This document shows positions 30,188 to 39,607 of a stretch of DNA of 64,000 nucleotides, in pieces (position 1 is the stretch's first letter; every line of letters begins with the position of its first letter). The translations under genes and the position numbers were made by a program. This stretch comes from Pseudomonas sp. SST3 (lineage in GTDB: Bacteria; Pseudomonadota; Gammaproteobacteria; Pseudomonadales; Pseudomonadaceae). The stretch covers positions 124,001 to 188,000 of the forward strand of contig NZ_QORI02000003.1 in assembly GCF_003325755.1 (NCBI RefSeq), written 5' to 3'. The notes beneath the pieces were generated by a model. That model did no database searches and had not been told where the DNA came from. It saw only the letters and a program-made list of their open reading frames with translations.

Positions 30188-33100
30188 ATGCAACGGACGC
30201 CTAGCCAGCTCCTCTGCCGATTGTTCGACTATGCGGAAGAGAGCCTGAAGGAGCTAGAGCCTTCTCGCTATCAGCTTTCAAGCCCGAAAAATGAGGTCTT
30301 CACGCCCGATTTTCTCTCAGTGCTTCCAGGGCTGCACTTCGATCAACAACTCCCAGGGGATAGTATCTGGCTTCAGATTGATCGCTTGGAGGAAACTCGC
30401 AGCCCCAGGCCTTCTGAAGGGGAATATCACGAGCTTATTAAGCTCAGCGAAAATCCAAGAAAAGCACCGGCCATCAACGAGCAAGCGCTGCTTCAGCGTA
30501 TTAGCGAGCGCAAAGATAGCGATCCCGAAGAAGACCTGCGCAGGTTGAGAAGCTAGTCCGTGATGCTGCTGGAGCAGCTCTTGCGGAGTACCTTGTGCAG
30601 TGGGATTTGTGGGCTGAGGTTGAGAAGCCCCGTCGCAAGACTATCGACCTGTACGGCGATCTCTTTGCGCTCATGCAAGAGATGGAGACAGGTAAGGCTG
30701 CCCGCGAGTTGGTATGGGGGGTTGGTGTTAGTACGTGGATGCTCACTATCGACCAAGGCCCTCAACCTTTTCACTACCCTTTGCTGACTCAAGCCACCGA
30801 CATTAGTCTCAATGAGTCAACGATGGCTCTTGAGGTGCGTCCGCGTGCCACGCATCCGCAGATCGAATTCGATGCGATGGTCAATGCGGGCATACCTGGC
30901 GCGAGTAAATGTGAGAAATCCATTCGAGACCATCTGACACTTAACGCGGATTCACCTATGAATCCGTTTATGCCCTCCAGCTTCTCTGATGTGCTGAAGC
31001 TTGCCGCTCGTAATTTGGATAGTCGCGGTCAGTACATCCAGTGCATGGCCTCTGGCCAAGCTATTCCCGAGGCAGGCGAGGTTTTTCAGGTCACTGACAC
31101 TTGGGTCATGTTCTCCCGGCCAAAGCCAAGTAATTGGCTGATCAACGATTTACGTAGGATTCGTGAAAATCTCCAAGTCTGTGCAGAAATACCAATAGGC
31201 CCTCTGGCACTCGTCACTCCGCCGTCCCCTTTCGCTGTGGACTGTGAGAGTGTGATCTTTCGGGGGTTGTCTAGCCGAAGCACGGGTGGATCCACGGTCG
31301 AACCTAAAGAGCTCTATTTTCCGCTTCCCTATAACGATGAACAGGTGACCATCGTTCAGCGCCTTGAGCATTCAGCTGGCGTAGCCGTTCAGGGCCCTCC
31401 TGGAACTGGGAAGACGCACACTATCGCAAATATCATCTGTCACTACCTAGCAACAGGTAAGCGGGTTCTGGTGACCTCGCGCGGTGAGCAAGCATTGAAG
31501 GTCTTGCAGGCCAAAATCCCAGCAGAAGTACGACCGTTAACGGTGGCGCTACTCACTAACGACCGCGAAGGCATTCGACAATTTCAAGGATCCATAGAGG
31601 CGATCCAGCACCAGGTCTCGCAAATCTCCCCCGCCTTGGCGCGCGCAGAAATTCAACGTCTGCACCAGTCAATAGACCTTGCACATTCCGAGCTCGTACG
31701 CCTCGATCGTCGAGTCAATGAGATTGCGCTCGAACAGCTGACCGAGATCCAAGTAGATGGCGTCCGGTATCGAGCGGAGCAGCTTGCTAACTTGTTGATG
31801 GAAAGTGGAAGCGAATATCACTGGTTTGATGATGAGCTCTCACTAGCCGACGAGCACGCTGCGCCTTTTGATGCTGAAATCGGGAAAGCCCTCCGCGAGG
31901 CTCGCCGAGAACTTGGTGATGACCTTGTATACGTGACTGCAAGCATTCCTGATTCTACGCAGCTGCCAACTATTGAAGAGCTCGGAAAACTACACGCTTC
32001 ACTCTGCCAACTGAAAGCTCTTGATCAAACTTTTGATCAAGGTGGCATCCTTGCTTTGAGATCGAACGACGATACGGTGTTAGCTGCCGCAAGGGCATTG
32101 GACGCTGAGCTTGATACATGCCTGGAAGGGCTTGTTGCGCTTCACGAAGGTGGCGAGAGCGAAGTGGCATGGTCATCTCAATTACGAACGAAGATATTCA
32201 GCAAGCGCTTCGACAGTGAGGTGGCAGTGCTGACCAGTATGCTTGTCGGTGCCCAGCAACTGGTGCAACGTCGTAAGGAGCTGCTGGAAAACAGTGTTGA
32301 GTTTCCCCAGGCCGGGTTAGATTGCGAGAAGACTGCGACAGCAATCGGACGGGCAGCAAAATCTGGCAAGCCGTTTGGCCTGATGAGCTTTGGAGCGTCT
32401 GAAGCCAAAGCAAACATCAGTCTGATAAGAATAAACGGTTCTGCGCCCAAAACTGCGGAGCATTGGGGCGTTGTCTCGGAATACCTTCAGCTCCATCAAG
32501 ATGTGAAGACCTTTACATCTCGTTGGAATCCGGTTGCAGAGCTGCTGGATATTCCGAAACTTCAAGGCGGTATCGCTCATCTCCGCCACCTTGAGTTGAC
32601 TATCACCACTGTGCAGATTGCTATCGAGCTGTGTAGCCGATTGAACGACCGTGTCATGGGGCTCTGCAGCCACGTTTTCAAGGATGAGCCACCACACTTA
32701 CATCAGATGAAACTGCCCGAGTTAAAGGCGTTTCGTGATCAAGTGCGCCACCATCTGATGCGTTTGGATTTGAATATGGCCATGTCATCGCTGGCGATAC
32801 TCCAAGCTAAGATAGCGAACCATGGCGGGCCGATCACTGCGAAATTCCGCACCTTCATTCAGGCGCAGCTGGGTAATGTGGAGCAGGAAACTCAGCAACT
32901 AGTCACTTCGTACAGCGACCTTCTTGCTGAGCTGCATCGCATCGAAGGGTTGGCTGATTTATCTAACCAAGTTCGTGCCGGCGCAGAGCAGTTGAGGATG
33001 GCTGGCGGCGAGAAAATAGCACAAAGAGTGCTGACCGAAACCGTGCCAGATGGCGGGGAAGATACCGCTATGCCGTCTTCGTGGAAGGAGGCTTGGCAGC

Positions 33101-34776
33101 ATGCGCGAATCCGATCTCACTTAGAAACTATTGAGGCCCGTCATGAGCTCGTAGCGCTCAATGCCAAACGTAGCGATTTGGAGTCGGGGCTAGCGAGGAT
33201 GTATCGGGACGTAGTTAGCCGTGCTGCTTGGTTGTCGACCAAAAGTAACGCGAGTCCGATGGTACTTCAGGCATTGGCTGGTTACTCGACTGCAGTGCGC
33301 AAGATTGGTCAAGGTACAGGGCCGAATGCCGAAAGGTATCGTCGGGACGCTCAGCAGTGCATGCAGGACGCGGCTGGTGCCGTACCGTGCTGGATCATGA
33401 GTCACGCCAAAGTATCCGAATCGATGCCCGCAGATATTGGTGCTTTCGATTTGGTGATCGTCGATGAGGCGAGCCAATCTGATCTATGGGCTCTTCCTGC
33501 CATCGTCCGGGCCAAAAAGGTACTGGTGGTTGGGGATGACAAACAAGTATCCCCAGACGGCGGGTTTAAATCGAGCAAGCGTATCGGGGAGCTTCGTAGT
33601 CGCTACTTAAGCGATCAACCCTATGGCGCTGATATGACGCCGGACAAGTCCCTGTATGACTTGGCGGCAAGAGTATTTGCCGGTCAGATGGTCATGCTAC
33701 GTGAGCACTTCCGATGTGTGCCCCCAATCATCACCTACTCCAATCGGTTCTATAACGGGGCGATCCAGCCCCTGCGAATTCCTCGCCCGTCCGAGAGGCT
33801 TGAACCGCCGCTGGTAGACATCTATGTGAAAGATGGGGTTCGCAACAAAAAAGGATGCAATGCGCTCGAAGCGCAGGCTATTGCTGAAGAAATTCAGGCT
33901 TTGATCAGCGACGAGAAATACGCAAATCGAACAATCGGTGTGGTAACCCTGCTCGGTGGCATGGAGCAAGCGAAGCACATCGACACACTCGTGCGCGAAC
34001 GTTGTTCGGCCACCGAGCTCCATGCCCGTGAGTTTTTATGTGGAGACGCGGGTACGTTTCAGGGGAGCGAACGCGACATCATCTTCATCTCTCTGGTAGC
34101 GGATCAAGAGAACTGCCATCCGTTGTCGGGTGTTGGCGCGGAGCAACGATTCAACGTGGCAGCGAGCCGCGCACGTGACCGCATGTATCTGGTGCGGTCT
34201 GTGACATTAGAGCATTTGTCGCCTAAAGACCTTCGGTGCACATTGCTGGAGTACTTCAGCAAGCCTCTCATCGATCAACAGGTTGAACCGGACGGATTGA
34301 TAAAGCTTTGTGAGTCTGGTTTTGAAGAGCAGGTATTTAGCCGACTTGTCGAGCGCGGTTTCCGCGTTATCCCTCAAGTGAAGAGCGGTGCGTTTCGTCT
34401 CGATATGGTGGTAGAGGGCGCTAACGATAATAGGTTGGCTATCGAGTGCGATGGTGACGCCTTCCATGGGCCGGATCGTTGGGAAGCAGATATGAATCGT
34501 CAGCGAATCCTCGAGCGCGCAGGATGGACGTTCTGGCGATGCTTCGCTTCGTCCTGGAGCATGCATAAGGAAGAAATATTTGACGAGTTGCTCCAGCGCT
34601 TGGCGGAGCTTGGTATTGAACCCACCGGTGCATTGGACAAGCTGCCTGCGTTGGTAGAACTGCGTACTTGGACAGAGTCGAGTCTTGATGGCGCCGATAG
34701 TGGCGAGCTTGATGAGCAACATTTTAATGATCCGTCAGGGCAGCGAGTCGGCAACAGCGGGGTATCCAATGCTTGA
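30188..34776 (+). pseudogene. SF1 helicase with C-terminal Vsr-like nuclease domain, single frameshift
   Basis: Read with one correction, this encodes about 1,530 residues. Frame 1 (30188-30556) gives 122 residues; near 30537 one base, most simply a G in CTG[G]CG, is missing, and the other frame continues with QVEKLVRDAAGAALAEYLVQ to 34776. Domains: Walker A GPPGTGKTHTIA (31,390-31,430), a long helical insert, Walker B LVIVDEASQSDLWALP, helicase motifs REHFRC and QRFNVAASRARDRMYLV, then a Vsr/DUF559-type PD-(D/E)xK nuclease (FRLDMVVEG, LAIECDGDAFHG, RQRILERAGWTFWR). This helicase-nuclease layout is frequent in phage-defence islands. Either the gene is inactivated or the frameshift is a sequencing error. 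Confidence 0.82.
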
Positions 34777-34884
34777 CGGAGACAAACTCTGAGCAATCAC
34801 GACCGTGAGCAAAAGGAATTTACCCGGCATGAGCCGGATGAGACCGAGTTATGCAAGTGAGGCGAATTCCATGTCTGACGTTGT
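34758..34884. repeat. Dispersed repeat, copy 1 (downstream of helicase gene)
   Basis: The sequence from GGGGTATCCAATGCTTGA through CAATCACGACCGTGAGCAAA to CCATGTCTGA is about 80-85 percent identical to 61690-61808 (copy 2) by eye, with an 8-base length difference near its left end. Both copies begin at the end of a cargo gene and end at an ATGTCTGA that starts a different small frame. Confidence 0.8.
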
Positions 34885-35026
34885 GGTGAGGCTTGGTCAG
34901 GCTCTTCTGAACCGGCAGGGCCTGGACGTGTTTGGCGAACGGCCAGTGACAAGCCGGCAGCCACCATCGCAAGGGAGGCGACAAGCTCGAAAGAGAAGTG
35001 TCTATGCCCGATCCCCAGCTCGATGA
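34871..35026 (+). CDS. Possible small protein after dispersed repeat
   Basis: A 51-residue frame beginning MSDVVVRLGQALLNRQGLDV and ending in a very basic tail. It starts at the ATG that closes repeat copy 1 and its stop abuts the convergent umuC. Coding status is uncertain; the only support is that copy 2 of the repeat also leads into a frame starting with ATGTCTGA. Confidence 0.3.
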   Translation: MSDVVVRLGQALLNRQGLDVFGERPVTSRQPPSQGRRQARKRSVYARSPAR

Positions 35027-35027
35027 C

Positions 35028-36302
35028 CTAGCCTCGCACACCAATAATTTCATCCCAGCGTGTGGTGTACCGCTGGCTTAGCATTTCCCGACGCATAGCC
35101 CAAACTGGCGTCGCAGGCACTCGCCCAATACGCACAGTATCTCTTCCTTCTCTCCGGTTAATCTGGTCAATAACTGCCATCAGCCGCTCGGCACCATCGC
35201 GTGGTTTGGGTGCAAATAGATCCGGTGTCAGCTCGCCGCGTTGACTTAAATTCATGAGCAAGATGGAACACTTGGAGAATAGGTAGCCGGGACGGTAGAT
35301 CTGCCCTAAGCCCCGCTGGGCCATAGCCAAAATTTCGCGGGTATCGTCTGTTGGGGTGGGTAGGGCCAAGGTGATGGCATCAGCGTAACGTGGCCCATTG
35401 CGATCAGCCAGCTGGGTCTGGAGCCCTACTTGGATAGTGCTACACAGCGAGTTCTGGGCGCGCAGCTTTTCGGCTGCTCGAGCCACGTAGGCAGCTAGTG
35501 CTTCCCGAATCGGCGGCAAATCTTTCTGACGCGCTCCAAACATCTTGCTCGAGCAGATGGCTTCCTTAGGCGGGGGGCCGTCATTGAAGCCAATACAGCT
35601 CACACCACGAAGTTCACGCGCCGTGCGCTCCATGGTCACACCGAAGGACTTTCGCAATGTGCCGATATCGAACTGAGCCAGTTCCCAAGCGGTAGAAATG
35701 TTCAGAGCTGATAGCTTGGCAGCCGAGCGGTGCCCCACGCCCCACACCTCTGACACCGGCGCCAACCGGAGCAATTTCTCTTGACGGACAGGGTCGGTCA
35801 GATCGAGCACTCCACCAGTGGCCTTCCATTTCTTCGCTGCCCAATTCGCGAGCTTGGCCAAGGTCTTGGTGGTGCTGATGCCTACTCCGACCGGCATCCC
35901 AATTTCATGGGCTAGACGGTTGCGAATGCTTCGGCCTAGCTCAGCTGGATCGGCAACTCCGGTCATGTCGCCCCAAGCCTCATCGATAGAGTAAACCTCA
36001 ATGCCTGGCAGCATCTCAGCCATCACACGCATTACCCGATTGCTGATGTCTGCATAGAGGGTGTAGTTACTGGAGCGTGCCACCACTCCTTGTCGGCGCA
36101 TCTGCTCGCGCACTTGGTAGTAGGGGGCACCCATGCCAATACCAAGCTCCTTGGCTTCGGCTGTGCGAGCAATTACGCAGCCGTCATTGTTGGATAGCAC
36201 TACGACTGGCTTACGTTTGAGTTCCGGCTGACAGATGCGCTCACAGCTGCAGTAAAACGAGTTGCAATCTATAAGCGCGAATACTCTCGGCGGTACGCTC
36301 AT
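35028..36302 (-). CDS. umuC: UmuC-like Y-family DNA polymerase (Pol V catalytic subunit)
   Basis: A 424-residue Y-family polymerase: N-terminal palm with FALIDCNSFYCSCERICQPE, KPVVVLSNNDGCVIARTAEA and the catalytic YSIDEAWGD, then HhH thumb and little-finger domains. UmuC with UmuD' copies past damaged bases at the cost of mutations. The ATG at 36302 overlaps the umuD stop (ATGA). Island- and plasmid-borne homologues (rulB, mucB) are common in Pseudomonas. Confidence 0.92.
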   Translation of the reverse strand: MSVPPRVFALIDCNSFYCSCERICQPELKRKPVVVLSNNDGCVIARTAEAKELGIGMGAPYYQVREQMRRQGVVARSSNYTLYADISNRVMRVMAEMLPGIEVYSIDEAWGDMTGVADPAELGRSIRNRLAHEIGMPVGVGISTTKTLAKLANWAAKKWKATGGVLDLTDPVRQEKLLRLAPVSEVWGVGHRSAAKLSALNISTAWELAQFDIGTLRKSFGVTMERTARELRGVSCIGFNDGPPPKEAICSSKMFGARQKDLPPIREALAAYVARAAEKLRAQNSLCSTIQVGLQTQLADRNGPRYADAITLALPTPTDDTREILAMAQRGLGQIYRPGYLFSKCSILLMNLSQRGELTPDLFAPKPRDGAERLMAVIDQINRREGRDTVRIGRVPATPVWAMRREMLSQRYTTRWDEIIGVRG

Positions 36303-36739
36303 ATCGCCACACGACTCACCACCCAGGTCACGACACCCCAAACCTCGATGATCTCTTCGCCGTCCAGCTGCACGTCCGGGACGATAGGATCGGCTGCCTT
36401 CAGCCAGCGGCCCCCCAACAAGTCACGCTGAACAAGGCGCACGCGGTAGTCTCCAGCAAGGTCTACCACCACCAGCCTTTCGTCCAGGTGAGTGGCCGCA
36501 CGGTTCACGATCAGCCGATCACCACGGAATATGCCGAAGCCGACCAAACTATCGTCCAGCACTTGCACAGCCCAAACGTGGGGCGCCCCCAGGCCGGTGA
36601 GGAGGTCGAGAGAAAGCCCATCCTCCTTTTCGTCTTCGGCGGGTGACTGAAAGCCAGTGATACGCAGACCGTTGGCCACATCGGTGAGAAGACGCTCGCG
36701 CAGACGTTCGCACCGGGCCAGTATCGAAAGAGATGACAT
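36299..36739 (-). CDS. umuD: UmuD-like S24 protein with altered active site
   Basis: A 146-residue LexA/UmuD-type protein. The nucleophile Ser is in VLDDSLVGFGIFRGDRLIV, but the position of the catalytic Lys (VKKL in E. coli) reads VRLV, that is Arg, and the usual Cys-Gly/Ala-Gly cleavage pair reads Thr-Gly (RITGFQSPAEDE). Autocleavage may therefore be lost or slowed. A LexA box lies 17 bp upstream of the ATG. It is co-transcribed with umuC. Confidence 0.85.
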   Translation of the reverse strand: MSSLSILARCERLRERLLTDVANGLRITGFQSPAEDEKEDGLSLDLLTGLGAPHVWAVQVLDDSLVGFGIFRGDRLIVNRAATHLDERLVVVDLAGDYRVRLVQRDLLGGRWLKAADPIVPDVQLDGEEIIEVWGVVTWVVSRVAI

Positions 36740-36755
36740 CGCAACATCCAAAGAA

Positions 36756-36775
36756 TACTGTATATGTAAACAGTA
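36756..36775 (-). promoter_or_regulatory. LexA (SOS) box upstream of umuDC
   Basis: TACTGTATATGTAAACAGTA is a nearly perfect palindrome matching CTG-N10-CAG with flanking TA. It is placed directly before umuD, so umuDC is damage-inducible. Confidence 0.92.
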
Positions 36776-36823
36776 TTCGCGAAGCGTTGTGAGAGGTCAA
36801 TCAGGGTGGACAAGCGGCTGGAT

Positions 36824-37318
36824 CTACAACGGGTCTCCACCTAGGACAGCGGCACCTATGTCGCCTTCGCAGCCCGCTTCCGCGCTGGGACTCCATTCCA
36901 GGCGAGCCTGCTGAGCAACCAAATCAACGATCAATCGCCGATCTAAACACCCCATCGCTTGCCCGGCCACCGCAAGCATTTCGGTTTCTGTCCAGTTTTG
37001 CACCACGTAGTCGAATACCTGCGCTTCGAGATCCTCTCCCTCGGTGTGATGCAAGATCGAGGCATAGGCTTCGATGCAGCGGGAGCTGGCTGTATCACAA
37101 CGGATCTCTACTGCGTTGATACCTGGGGCTTGGTATCCCTTCGTAGTTTCCCAGCCCCCCCAAATCAGCAGGATCCCGTCTTGATGCTCAACCTTCAGCG
37201 GAGGACGTGTGACGGAGTGAAAGGATTCGGCAGTTATCGGCGCTGCGTACCAGAGCGTGGCGGAAGCAGAGAGCAGAGAGGAAGCGAGGGCAATCGCGAT
37301 GTATGGGAGATACCGCAT
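36824..37318 (-). CDS. Exported protein of unknown function
   Basis: A 164-residue protein with an N-terminal hydrophobic signal or anchor (MRYLPYIAIALASSLLSASA) and three or four Cys in the rest (VEIRCDTASSRCIEAY, QAMGCLDRR, EAGCEGD) that could form disulfides in the periplasm. No family is recognised. It lies upstream of umuD in the same direction, but the LexA box falls between them, so they are separately controlled. Its start is 85 bp from the divergent SRAP-like gene. Confidence 0.65.
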   Translation of the reverse strand: MRYLPYIAIALASSLLSASATLWYAAPITAESFHSVTRPPLKVEHQDGILLIWGGWETTKGYQAPGINAVEIRCDTASSRCIEAYASILHHTEGEDLEAQVFDYVVQNWTETEMLAVAGQAMGCLDRRLIVDLVAQQARLEWSPSAEAGCEGDIGAAVLGGDPL

Positions 37319-37403
37319 CTTCGAACTCCATTCGAGAGGGAATGCCTTCCTGGCGAGCAGAGTCTAGAACATAAGGCAGCGTTAGCAGTGTGAGGTAATA
37401 AGC

Positions 37404-37853
37404 ATGTGCGGAGGCGTAGAGGCCCGTGAGGCCGATAAGGTCTGGAAGATCTATTTTCCCAATCCGAAGGCAGCCATGCCGGTGCTGCTTGAGGAAAGCG
37501 GCCAGCTCGATTGGATTCATTGGGGACGGAGAAAGGAGGAGCCAGGAACCGGCCCACAGGGCGGCTGGGCAAAGCTCAGCACCGTGCAATCTGGCGGCTG
37601 GGAGAAATACAGACCCCGCCGTGGGTTCGGCATGGTACAGAGGTATATGGAGAAGGAAGGTCGGCCGGGAGAGAAGAATCGGACATCGCACTGGTTCGAT
37701 GTGCCGGCGGGATACGCGCTAGAGTGCCTGGTCATTGGCGAAGGGGAGCAGCGAAGGGTATATGTCGTGACTACGACGCCACCTGCCGAATATGAGTGGA
37801 TCCATGATCGATGGCCACTGCTGACGGTGCTGAGCGGTGCTACTTTCAGCTGA
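37404..37853 (+). CDS. Short SRAP (YedK/HMCES)-like protein
   Basis: A 149-residue protein beginning MCGG, so that Cys2 becomes the N-terminus after Met removal, as in SRAP proteins, where it forms a thiazolidine crosslink with abasic sites in single-stranded DNA. The C-terminal YVVTTTPPAEYEWIHDRWPL keeps the SRAP active-site His (IHxRxP pattern). The family is usually 200-220 residues, so this is a compact variant. Its place beside umuDC suggests a shared DNA-damage task. Confidence 0.65.
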   Translation: MCGGVEAREADKVWKIYFPNPKAAMPVLLEESGQLDWIHWGRRKEEPGTGPQGGWAKLSTVQSGGWEKYRPRRGFGMVQRYMEKEGRPGEKNRTSHWFDVPAGYALECLVIGEGEQRRVYVVTTTPPAEYEWIHDRWPLLTVLSGATFS

Positions 37854-37895
37854 GTTGTGCTACCTCGTTAGCTATCGTTTGCGCTGCATTGTCTG

Positions 37896-38132
37896 ATGGA
37901 AATGCTTAAGGCGGGATTCATGATGGTTAGATCAGCGCTAGAGATAGAGATAGAGCTCAGAAAGGCAGCAACAGATCTATTTGCCGGTGATGAGCAAAGC
38001 GCGACTGACTGGCTAAACAAACCTGCCAAGGCGCTGAATGGCCGCAAGCCCATGAATATGACAAATAACCATGCAGAGCTTCGTTTAGTCCTAGATCTAA
38101 TAGGACGGCTCCAGGATGGTGTGTTTACCTAA
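37896..38132 (+). CDS. Orphan MbcA/ParS/Xre antitoxin domain (DUF2384)
   Basis: A 78-residue protein (or 69 from the Met at 37923) made almost only of the toxin-binding domain: ATDLFAGDEQSATDWLNKPA, then ALNGRKPMNM and LVLDLIGRLQDGVFT, close to the DUF2384 pattern. The N-terminal Xre helix-turn-helix found in full antitoxins is missing, and no RES-domain toxin gene is adjacent. It may be a decayed or orphan antitoxin able to neutralise a related toxin. Confidence 0.65.
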   Translation: MEMLKAGFMMVRSALEIEIELRKAATDLFAGDEQSATDWLNKPAKALNGRKPMNMTNNHAELRLVLDLIGRLQDGVFT

Positions 38133-38360
38133 GTTCAGGGCTACGCCTTGCTGGAATGTACCTTTTCGAGTGCATCGTCACTGGGGTTCTGCCACGGTTG
38201 CTAAGACAAGCTGACGGCCATAATTTTCGAGCTGTGTATTAGATAGGCGACTGTCGGCCGGAAGCAGACGCTTGACGCGATAGACATTGCCCCCCGATGT
38301 GGCTGAAAGCACCCGACGGTGGAGAAACCATCTAAAAAGTGTGCGAATTACGTCCGTATA
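38133..38360. other. Intergenic region without recognisable gene
   Basis: The 228 bp between two convergent cargo genes hold no reading frame with a ribosome-binding site and no obvious terminator hairpin. Confidence 0.4.
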
Positions 38361-38768
38361 TCAAGCATGGTTGCTAGGGGTGGCTGAGACCCGATTTGAT
38401 TGTGACTGACTCGCCGCCAACAGCTGAAAAAGTCCGGCAGCGGCACGATATACGTCAGACAAGTACTCGCATTCGCAAATTTTTACGTAGGGGCGATGGT
38501 GATAATCATATTTGAGCTCTGGAACGCAGCCAACTAGTTTCGCTACCCCGCGTGCGGCGTCGTTCAGAGCTTGCTGATCGCTGTAGGCAGCGCCGGGGGC
38601 CATATCCTCACCAGATGTGGCTGTCATGACGGCGTATGCGCCCTCTTGGCCAACGACACGGAGATACACAGTTCCGTTATGAATAACTATATAATGCTCT
38701 TCAGCCTCAATGTAAGCCTTGCTTGATCTTCGAATGTCGAAGTCGTCGTATTGAAGACTGTCACTCAT
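38361..38768 (-). CDS. Island protein of unknown function
   Basis: A 135-residue acidic, soluble protein (MSDSLQYDDFDIRRSSKAYI, later YVKICECEYLSDVYRAAAGL). No motif or family is recognised. AGAAGAG precedes the ATG. A 142-bp AT-rich gap separates it from the LRAT-like gene downstream in coordinate order. Confidence 0.5.
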   Translation of the reverse strand: MSDSLQYDDFDIRRSSKAYIEAEEHYIVIHNGTVYLRVVGQEGAYAVMTATSGEDMAPGAAYSDQQALNDAARGVAKLVGCVPELKYDYHHRPYVKICECEYLSDVYRAAAGLFQLLAASQSQSNRVSATPSNHA

Positions 38769-38910
38769 TGTGCTCTTCTCCGAGTTTTTTTGATGACGCG
38801 CTGATTAAAGATGCTAACGGATAATTCCAAAGACGCACTTATTATCTCTGTCTATTCGCTGTCAGCTATAAGGAATGAGGGCTGAGCCAGAAGACTATAA
38901 AGCAGGCCAT

Positions 38911-39534
38911 CTATATATTTCTATAGCTAACAGACTTCCATTCAATTGCACCAAACTCTTCCTCAAGAGCATCGACTAGTCTTTCAAAAGTCCATATATT
39001 ATCTTTTTCGCCAACTTTCCCGGTGGCACAGTAAGCTGTCAGCTTATGGCAGTTGTCTATTAAGAGGTCGTATTTTCGACCTGCACCCTCCATTTCCTTT
39101 GCTCGCTTACTAATTTCAGTCCTGCGAATCGGCTTTCCATTTCTACAGGCTACAAATAAGTTAATTCCCGAGCGCAACGGCGACGAGCTCATGAAATCAT
39201 GCAGCGAGACTCTTTTTATTTGTCCCGTGCCGTCCTTTTCAATTATTCTACGCCTCCCAATATAGATCCCTGAGTGATCAGCAATACCTCCCATAAGATC
39301 ACATGCAACAATACATCCTGGCGTAAGGAGTGGCTGCCTGCCTGCAACTTCATCTACAAAAGCTCTAAATCCACTACGACATTGACTATCTTTGGCTTTA
39401 AATAGCTTATACAAACTATAGGGCGTCGACCTGTTTGTTATTTGCGTCGAACTGATTCCGGAAGATAATAGAAACTTGATGATACCTGTCAATTGCTCGG
39501 CCTCTCCTAGCCTCTGGTTACACCGCAACGTCAT
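38911..39534 (-). CDS. LRAT-like papain-fold protein
   Basis: A 207-residue protein. Residues about 70-185 carry the permuted NlpC/P60 (LRAT) pattern: IADHSGIYIGRRRIIEKDGT with catalytic His87, and LLIDNCHKLTAYCATG with the Asn-Cys pair (Cys162). Such proteins are acyltransferases or thiol hydrolases, and some act in conflict systems. The N-terminal 65 residues are unique. Codon use is AT-rich, unlike the neighbouring ygjP, which suggests separate origin. No partner gene is evident. Confidence 0.65.
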   Translation of the reverse strand: MTLRCNQRLGEAEQLTGIIKFLLSSGISSTQITNRSTPYSLYKLFKAKDSQCRSGFRAFVDEVAGRQPLLTPGCIVACDLMGGIADHSGIYIGRRRIIEKDGTGQIKRVSLHDFMSSSPLRSGINLFVACRNGKPIRRTEISKRAKEMEGAGRKYDLLIDNCHKLTAYCATGKVGEKDNIWTFERLVDALEEEFGAIEWKSVSYRNI

Positions 39535-39607
39535 GCTATTTATTTCTTGCCACTAATTAAAGGGCAAGAATAGCTGTCCATATAAGAGATTCTGCACAGC
39601 TATCCGT

